Shown: positions 7,652 through 12,182 of the stretch, piece by piece | Layout: each line of letters opens with the position of its first letter | Position numbering within the stretch: position 1 is the first letter of the stretch | From: an uncultured Lachnospiraceae bacterium | GTDB taxonomy: Bacteria; Bacillota; Clostridia; Lachnospirales; Lachnospiraceae | NCBI GenBank assembly: GCA_902783445.1 | Contig: CACZQX010000218.1 | Span: forward strand, 1-12,182 | DNA: 12,182 bases | Direction: 5' to 3' | Notes under the pieces: generated by a model | Told to the model about the DNA's origin: nothing | The model's input: only the letters and a program-made list of their open reading frames with translations | The model's database searches: none | Program-made: the position numbers and the translations under genes

Positions 7652-8593
7652 ATGAGCGAAGAAAAGAAAGGCTTTTTTAAAAGATTATTAAGCGGAATGA
7701 CCAAAACCCGCGATAGTATCGCAAGCGGTTTCGGAAGTATTTTTTCCAGATCCGCTATTGATGATGATTTCTACGAAGAGTTGGAAGAAACACTTATTAT
7801 GAGCGATATGGGTGTTCGCACGACCATGGAAGTATTGGATGAGCTTAAAGATAAAGTTAAAAAAGAACATATTAAAGAGCCATCCGAATGTAAAAATCTT
7901 TTGATAGAAACAATAAAAGAGCAGATGACTTTGTCGGAGACGGCTTACGAATACGAGAACAAAAAATCGGTACTTCTTCTTATAGGAGTTAACGGTGTAG
8001 GTAAAACAACAACTGTGGGTAAGCTTGCTTCTCAGCTTAAAGCCATGGACAAAAAAGTCATATTGGCCGCAGCGGATACTTTCAGAGCGGCCGCAGCCGA
8101 GCAGTTGACCCAGTGGGCCAATCGCGTTGGTGTTGAAATAATTGCGGGTCAAGAAGGCTCCGATCCGGCAGCAATTGTTTATGATGCACTTTCCGCCGCA
8201 AAGGCGCGTAATGCGGATGTACTTATTTGCGATACTGCGGGTCGTCTTCACAATAAGAAAAATCTTATGGAAGAGCTTAAAAAAATCAACAGAATAATTG
8301 ATAAAGAGTATCCTGATTGTTACAGAGAAAATCTTATAGTTTTGGATGCTACCACAGGACAAAACGCTCTTGAGCAGGCAAAGCAATTTATGGAAGTTGC
8401 CGATATTTCCGGTATCGTCCTTACCAAAATGGACGGAACCGCAAAAGGAGGTATCGCTGTAGCGATACAGTCAGAACTTGGAATACCTGTTAAATATATC
8501 GGAATCGGCGAAAAGGTTGAAGACTTAACCAAGTTTAACTCGGACCAGTTTGTGGATGCGATTTTTAACGAATCAAATACGGAAGAAATTTAA
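7652..8593 (+). CDS. ftsY: Signal recognition particle receptor FtsY
   Basis: FtsY is the membrane-associated GTPase that docks SRP-bound ribosomes at the Sec translocon by forming a twinned GTPase complex with Ffh. The 313-residue protein has a short N-terminus with amphipathic, basic character (KKGFFKRLLSGMTKTRDS), expected to touch the membrane, and lacks the long acidic A domain of E. coli FtsY. The N domain spans about 30-100. G-domain motifs are GVNGVGKTTT at 112-121, DTFRAAAAEQL from 142, DTAGR at 194-198 and TKMDG at 258-262. AAAAGGAG-type purines at 7638-7645 precede the ATG. It lies 22 nt after smc. Its partner Ffh is encoded about 2.7 kb downstream, separated by ilvA and a LysR gene. 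The DTFRAAAAEQL form distinguishes FtsY from Ffh, which has DIYRPAAIDQL. Confidence 0.96.
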   Translation: MSEEKKGFFKRLLSGMTKTRDSIASGFGSIFSRSAIDDDFYEELEETLIMSDMGVRTTMEVLDELKDKVKKEHIKEPSECKNLLIETIKEQMTLSETAYEYENKKSVLLLIGVNGVGKTTTVGKLASQLKAMDKKVILAAADTFRAAAAEQLTQWANRVGVEIIAGQEGSDPAAIVYDALSAAKARNADVLICDTAGRLHNKKNLMEELKKINRIIDKEYPDCYRENLIVLDATTGQNALEQAKQFMEVADISGIVLTKMDGTAKGGIAVAIQSELGIPVKYIGIGEKVEDLTKFNSDQFVDAIFNESNTEEI

Positions 8594-8639
8594 ATAACAA
8601 AAACTTATTTTACAAAAATATAGTATAGTAGGTGGTTAG

Positions 8640-9866
8640 ATGAGTAATACAAAAAAATTAACATTGGAAAAATTTGAAGAAGCTACTGAAATAGTAAGCC
8701 GCGTAACACAAAAGACAAATCTTATGTACAGCGAGTACTTGAGCAATCAATGCGGCAACAAAGTATATTTAAAACCTGAAAATATGCAGTATACAGGGGC
8801 ATATAAGGTTCGCGGAGCTTATTATAAAATAAGCACACTTTCAAATGAAGAGCGCGAAAAAGGTCTTATAACATCATCGGCAGGCAACCATGCTCAGGGT
8901 GTTGCCTATGCAGCAAGCCAATACGGATGCAAAGCAACGATTGTTATGCCGACGGTTACACCTCTTATGAAAGTTAATCGCACAAAAAGTTATGGCGCGG
9001 AAGTAATCCTCTACGGCGATGTATATGACGATGCTTATCAATATGCAATGAAACTTGCCGAAGAAAAGGGATATACATTTATTCATCCTTTCGATGATTT
9101 GGATGTTGCAACAGGTCAGGGAACCATAGCAATGGAAATAATCAAAGAACTTCCTACCGTTGATTATATTCTTGTTCCTATTGGCGGAGGCGGTCTTGCA
9201 ACGGGTGTTTCCACACTTGCAAAAATGCTTAATCCAAACATCAAAGTTATAGGTGTGGAGCCTGCCGGCGCAAATTGCATGCAAGAATCCATTAAAGCCG
9301 GAAAGGTTGTAACGCTTGACAGTGCATCAACAATCGCCGACGGTACTGCGGTAAAAACACCGGGAAGCAAGATTTTCCCTTATATTCAGGAAAATATCGA
9401 CGATGTTATAACAATAGAAGATGAAGAATTGATTGTAGCTTTTCTTGACATAGTTGAAAACCATAAAATGGTTGTTGAAAATTCAGGACTTTTAACCGTT
9501 GCGGCCCTTAAACATCTTGATTTTAAAAATAAAAAGGTTGTTTCGATTTTAAGCGGCGGAAATATGGACATTATCACCATGTCATCGGTGGTTCAAAACG
9601 GACTTATTGCAAGAAGCAGAATTTTCACGGTATCCGTGCTTTTGCCCGATAAGCCGGGTGAACTTCTTAAAGTAGCAAAAGTAATTGCCGATGAACAAGG
9701 AAATGTAATTAAGCTTGAACACAATCAGTTTGTAAGCATTAACAGAAATGCAGCCGTTGGACTTACCATAACCATGGAAGCCTTTGGCGTTAAACATAAA
9801 GAAAGAATCTTAAATGCTCTTAAAAAAGCCGGATTTAATCCGACTCTTAACAAAGTAAGTTTATAG
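8640..9866 (+). CDS. ilvA: Threonine ammonia-lyase with C-terminal ACT domain
   Basis: This pyridoxal-phosphate enzyme deaminates L-threonine to 2-oxobutanoate and ammonia, either as the first step of isoleucine synthesis or in threonine catabolism. In the 408-residue protein, Lys56 in GAYKVRGAYY is the expected PLP lysine. SSAGNHAQG at 79-87 and the glycine loop GGGGL at 182-186 bind the substrate and cofactor phosphate, and LSGGN at 304-308 is a conserved late motif. An ACT-like domain follows from about 328 (IFTVSVLLPDKPGELLKV). One ACT-like domain and about 400 residues match the medium form common in Clostridia, rather than long E. coli IlvA (about 514) or short TdcB (about 329). Biosynthetic or catabolic use cannot be decided from sequence. 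AGGTGG at 8630-8635 precedes the ATG. It lies 46 nt after ftsY and 29 nt before a LysR regulator. Confidence 0.92.
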   Translation: MSNTKKLTLEKFEEATEIVSRVTQKTNLMYSEYLSNQCGNKVYLKPENMQYTGAYKVRGAYYKISTLSNEEREKGLITSSAGNHAQGVAYAASQYGCKATIVMPTVTPLMKVNRTKSYGAEVILYGDVYDDAYQYAMKLAEEKGYTFIHPFDDLDVATGQGTIAMEIIKELPTVDYILVPIGGGGLATGVSTLAKMLNPNIKVIGVEPAGANCMQESIKAGKVVTLDSASTIADGTAVKTPGSKIFPYIQENIDDVITIEDEELIVAFLDIVENHKMVVENSGLLTVAALKHLDFKNKKVVSILSGGNMDIITMSSVVQNGLIARSRIFTVSVLLPDKPGELLKVAKVIADEQGNVIKLEHNQFVSINRNAAVGLTITMEAFGVKHKERILNALKKAGFNPTLNKVSL

Positions 9867-9882
9867 GCTTAAAAATCAAATA

Positions 9883-9887
9883 GGAGG
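9883..9887 (+). promoter_or_regulatory. Ribosome binding site supporting a GTG start for the LysR gene
   Basis: GGAGG, within TAGGAGGT, is 8 nt before the GTG at 9896. The GTG start gives the usual LysR N-terminus, MNVQHMKYFIDIAETLSF. The next ATG at 9900 is out of frame, and the in-frame ATG at 9911 is too far from the site. Confidence 0.8.
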
Positions 9888-9895
9888 TAAAACAA

Positions 9896-10795
9896 GTGAA
9901 TGTTCAACATATGAAATATTTTATTGATATAGCTGAAACTCTTAGTTTTACCGAATCCGCAAAAAGATGCGGAATTACGCAGCCGGCCTTAAGCAAGGCC
10001 ATTACTCAAATGGAAGAAGAGCTTGGATTTGCACTTTTTACAAGAAACAGCAGGGCGGTGTATTTAACTCCTGCCGGTGATGTATTTTACAAAGACATTA
10101 AAAAAATTATAAGTGATTACGATCTTGCCGTTACAAAGTCTCAAAATACGGCAAGAGATGAAGCATCCGAAGTTGTAATAGGCATTTTGGAAGGAACAAG
10201 AGTAAGTGATTTGCTTCCGAATGTAATCAAGCATTTTGAAAGGTATTATCCGGATGTAAGCATAATACTGAAGAATTTAAGCTTCGGTGCTTTGATAAAA
10301 GGTCTTTATGACGGCAGCTTGGACCTTGCTATTACGCTTAAATTCGAGATTCACGACAAAGAAAAGTTGGATTATGAGGTCTTGGAAGAGACAAAAGACC
10401 ACATTGTGGTTCACAAAAATCACCCCTTGGCATTGGCCAAAAATGTTAGCATTGCCGATTTTAAGGATGATACCTTTATTATGGTAAACACGCAGGATTC
10501 TCAAAATTCTCAAAAACAGATTTTCGCGGCTTTCGATAAGGCGGGAATTATGCCGAAGATTCGATATGCTCCATCTATTCAAACGGAAATGTTATGGGTG
10601 CAGTCGGGTGTTGGTGTATGTTTCTTGGATTCCAGAAATATGCTCTACGAAAACAGCGAAGTTAAGTTTTTAAACGTAGGCGGAATCGGTGATCCGTCAC
10701 TTTCCATTTGTTGGAACAACGATTATCCGAATCCAATGAAAAAGCTTTTTAAAGACCTGCTTATATATGACATAAACGGAGGCACATTGGATTAG
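9896..10795 (+). CDS. LysR-family transcriptional regulator
   Basis: This is a DNA-binding regulator with the standard LysR layout: 299 residues, an N-terminal winged helix-turn-helix at about residues 1-60 (FTESAKRCGITQPALSKAITQMEEELGFALFTRNSR), a linker helix to about 88, and a two-lobe effector-binding domain from about 92 to the end. The family usually acts as tetramers that sense a small metabolite. The effector cannot be read from the sequence. It starts at a GTG 29 nt after ilvA and is probably co-transcribed with it, so threonine/isoleucine or nitrogen metabolism is a reasonable guess for its target, but only a guess. LysR genes are often divergent from their targets; this one is not. 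A terminator follows 34 nt after its stop. I do not assign a gene symbol. Confidence 0.92.
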   Translation: MNVQHMKYFIDIAETLSFTESAKRCGITQPALSKAITQMEEELGFALFTRNSRAVYLTPAGDVFYKDIKKIISDYDLAVTKSQNTARDEASEVVIGILEGTRVSDLLPNVIKHFERYYPDVSIILKNLSFGALIKGLYDGSLDLAITLKFEIHDKEKLDYEVLEETKDHIVVHKNHPLALAKNVSIADFKDDTFIMVNTQDSQNSQKQIFAAFDKAGIMPKIRYAPSIQTEMLWVQSGVGVCFLDSRNMLYENSEVKFLNVGGIGDPSLSICWNNDYPNPMKKLFKDLLIYDINGGTLD

Positions 10796-10829
10796 AAGCC
10801 GATTAAAATAGCATAATTTAAAATATTTT

Positions 10830-10868
10830 TAAGTGTCAAGAAAAAATACTTGACACTTATCTTTTTTT
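10830..10868 (+). terminator. Intrinsic terminator after the LysR gene
   Basis: An 11-bp perfect stem, TAAGTGTCAAG (10830-10840) with CTTGACACTTA (10849-10859), encloses an 8-nt A-rich loop and is followed by seven T at 10862-10868. It begins 34 nt after the LysR stop codon and closes the long upstream transcription unit. Its distal arm contains TTGACA, which is also the -35 element of the next promoter. Confidence 0.85.
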
Positions 10869-10876
10869 GGTATAAT
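10850..10876 (+). promoter_or_regulatory. Promoter for ylxM-ffh, overlapping the terminator
   Basis: A consensus -35 box TTGACA (10850-10855) and a consensus -10 box TATAAT (10871-10876) are separated by 15 nt, slightly shorter than the optimal 17. TG at 10868-10869 makes an extended -10 (TGG) that could compensate. The predicted start is near 10882-10884, giving a leader of about 50 nt before ylxM. Confidence 0.7.
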
Positions 10877-10918
10877 ATAGTCAAAGTGTTAAATCATGCG
10901 CATTTCTATATTTTGCCC

Positions 10919-10924
10919 GGGAGG
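10919..10924 (+). promoter_or_regulatory. Ribosome binding site deciding the ylxM start
   Basis: GGGAGG lies 7 nt before the ATG at 10932. The in-frame ATG at 10896 lies within about 15 nt of the predicted transcription start, has no Shine-Dalgarno sequence, and would add twelve residues that do not resemble the family N-terminus. Confidence 0.8.
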
Positions 10925-10931
10925 CTTAAGG

Positions 10932-11279
10932 ATGGAAAATATTTACGGAAAATCACTTTTATATGATTTCTACGGTGAACTTCTAAACGATCATCAAAAG
11001 AAAATATATGAAGATGTTGTACTTAATGATTTATCACTCAGTGAAATTGCCGCAGAGGAAGGTATTTCCAGACAAGGCGTTCACGATTTAATCAAAAGAT
11101 GCAATAAAATTCTTGAACAATACGAAGAAAAACTTAAATTGGTTGAAAAATTCTTAGCCATAAAAGGCTATATAAAAGATATACAAGCCAAATGCGAAGA
11201 ATACAAAAAAACCGATTCCGTTGAAAAAACGGTGGAAGAAATAAAGATAATTTCTCAAAAGATACTTGATGAACTGTAG
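10932..11279 (+). CDS. ylxM: YlxM/p13-family putative DNA-binding protein (UPF0122)
   Basis: A small 115-residue protein of the YlxM family, whose genes are almost always next to ffh or ftsY in Firmicutes. In streptococci a YlxM protein has been reported to interact with SRP components, but the general role is not settled. The N-terminus LLYDFYGELLNDHQKKIYEDVVLNDLSL and a sigma-70 region 4-like helix-turn-helix at about residues 35-56 (EIAAEEGISRQGVHDLIKRC) are clear, followed by a helical tail with EKLKLVEKF that is common in the family. It is the first gene after its own promoter and 28 nt before ffh, so the two should be co-transcribed. Family assignment is firm; the molecular function is inferred only from the fold and gene context. 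Confidence 0.92.
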   Translation: MENIYGKSLLYDFYGELLNDHQKKIYEDVVLNDLSLSEIAAEEGISRQGVHDLIKRCNKILEQYEEKLKLVEKFLAIKGYIKDIQAKCEEYKKTDSVEKTVEEIKIISQKILDEL

Positions 11280-11307
11280 TATGGGATTTGTTTTGGAGGT
11301 TTAATCC

Positions 11308-12182
11308 ATGGCATTTGAAAGCCTATCAGATAAATTTCAAAATATATTCAAAAATTTAAGAGGCAAAGGCCTTTTAAAAGAAGAAGACGTTAAGGCAGCT
11401 ACAAAAGAAGTTAAAATGGCCCTTCTTGAAGCCGATGTTAACTTCAAAGTTGTAAAGCAATTTGTAAAAAGCGTCGAAGAACGTGCCGTAGGAGAGGAAG
11501 TATTAAAATCTCTTACTCCGGGCCAGATGGTTATAAAAATCGTTAACGAAGAAATGGTTAAGCTTATGGGATCCGAAAAGACGGAGATTCCTCTTAAACC
11601 ATCAAACGAAGTGACGGTAATTATGATGGTTGGTCTTCAAGGTGCGGGTAAAACAACCACAGCAGCAAAACTCGCCGGCAAATTCAAAGAAAAAGGCAGA
11701 CGCCCGCTTCTTGTTGCCGCAGATATTTACAGACCGGCTGCTATCGATCAGTTAAAGGTTAACGGCGAAAAGCAGGGAGTTCCGGTATTTGCAATGGGTG
11801 ACGGACACAAGCCTGTAAATATAGTAAAAGCCGCTTACGAACATGCATTAAAAAACAGCAATAATGTTATGATTGTGGATACGGCGGGTCGTCTTCATAT
11901 TGATGAAGACATGATGGAAGAGCTTGTGGAAATCAGAAATAACATAGAAGTCAATCAGACAATACTTGTTGTAGATGCTATGACAGGTCAGGATGCGGTA
12001 AATGTTGCATCATCCTTCAGCGAAAAAGTCGGAATTGACGGTGTTATTTTAACAAAGCTTGACGGTGACACACGTGGTGGTGCGGCACTTTCAATAAAAG
12101 CCGTAACGGGCAAAGATATTTTATATGCCGGCATGGGAGAAAAGCTCTCCGACTTGGAGCAGTTTTATCCTGACAGAATGGC
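11308..12182 (+). CDS. ffh: Signal recognition particle protein Ffh (SRP54), 5' part
   Basis: Ffh is the GTPase of the signal recognition particle. With the SRP RNA it binds signal sequences emerging from ribosomes and delivers them to FtsY. The frame runs open from the ATG at 11308 to the window edge, 291 codons out of a usual length near 450. The N domain (MAFESLSDKFQNIFKNLRGKG onward) spans about 1-90. G-domain motifs are GLQGAGKTTT from 109, the Ffh-type DIYRPAAIDQL, DTAGR at 191-195 and TKLDGDTRGG from 249. The methionine-rich M domain that binds RNA and signal peptides lies beyond the window. GGAGG at 11295-11299, 8 nt upstream, supports the start. It follows ylxM by 28 nt in the same transcription unit. 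No defect is seen in the visible part. Confidence 0.96.
   Translation, partial: MAFESLSDKFQNIFKNLRGKGLLKEEDVKAATKEVKMALLEADVNFKVVKQFVKSVEERAVGEEVLKSLTPGQMVIKIVNEEMVKLMGSEKTEIPLKPSNEVTVIMMVGLQGAGKTTTAAKLAGKFKEKGRRPLLVAADIYRPAAIDQLKVNGEKQGVPVFAMGDGHKPVNIVKAAYEHALKNSNNVMIVDTAGRLHIDEDMMEELVEIRNNIEVNQTILVVDAMTGQDAVNVASSFSEKVGIDGVILTKLDGDTRGGAALSIKAVTGKDILYAGMGEKLSDLEQFYPDRM

Noticed and set aside
7688..8386. A 232-codon open frame on the - strand, antisense to ftsY
   Set aside because: It lies entirely within the well-supported ftsY gene, matches no recognisable family, and has a composition typical of a shadow frame. The same applies to - strand frames at 2202-2654, 8874-9284 and 6486-6821.
10896..10931. 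Extension of ylxM to the ATG at 10896
   Set aside because: There is no Shine-Dalgarno sequence before it, and the twelve extra residues do not look like the family N-terminus. The ATG at 10932 follows GGGAGG.
1..12182. Mobile elements, CRISPR arrays, tRNA/rRNA/SRP RNA genes, phage or defence genes
   Set aside because: I looked on both strands and saw no transposase, integrase, spaced repeats, cloverleaf or SRP RNA-like sequence. The largest gene-free gap is about 160 nt and is explained by a terminator and a promoter.

Overview
The window is 12.2 kb of AT-rich chromosomal DNA with every gene on the + strand and short gaps between them. Gene content and order (plsX-acpP-rnc-smc-ftsY, then ylxM-ffh), purine-rich GGAGG-type ribosome binding sites, sigma-A-like promoters with extended -10 elements, and an ammonia-dependent asparagine synthetase suggest a low-GC Firmicute of class Clostridia, plausibly a gut or rumen Lachnospiraceae-like anaerobe. 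That placement is inferred from gene order and protein character, not from a search.

Layout. (1) 2-829: the 3' part of an NADP-type glutamate dehydrogenase gene (gdhA), closed by a strong palindromic terminator. (2) 899-8593: a promoter, then asnA, plsX, acpP, rnc, smc and ftsY. Gaps are 11-22 nt except the 99-nt acpP-rnc gap, which carries a hairpin. (3) 8640-10795: a threonine ammonia-lyase with an ACT domain (ilvA-type) and a LysR-family regulator, placed 46 nt after ftsY with no clear terminator between. (4) 10830-10876: a terminator whose distal arm overlaps the -35 box of the next promoter. (5) 10932-12182: ylxM and the 5' part of ffh, running off the window.

How the genes relate. GdhA and AsnA both fix free ammonia, into glutamate and asparagine. 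PlsX and AcpP provide the acyl-phosphate and acyl-carrier steps of lipid synthesis. RNase III processes structured RNA and Smc organises the chromosome. FtsY, YlxM and Ffh belong to the signal recognition particle pathway. IlvA makes 2-oxobutanoate from threonine, and the LysR protein is a candidate local regulator.

No previously undescribed system is evident. This is a conserved housekeeping neighbourhood. The points of interest are its arrangement (asnA leading the plsX operon; ilvA-lysR splitting the SRP genes), compact terminator/promoter junctions, a possible RNase III target hairpin before rnc, and the strongly biased codon use of gdhA.
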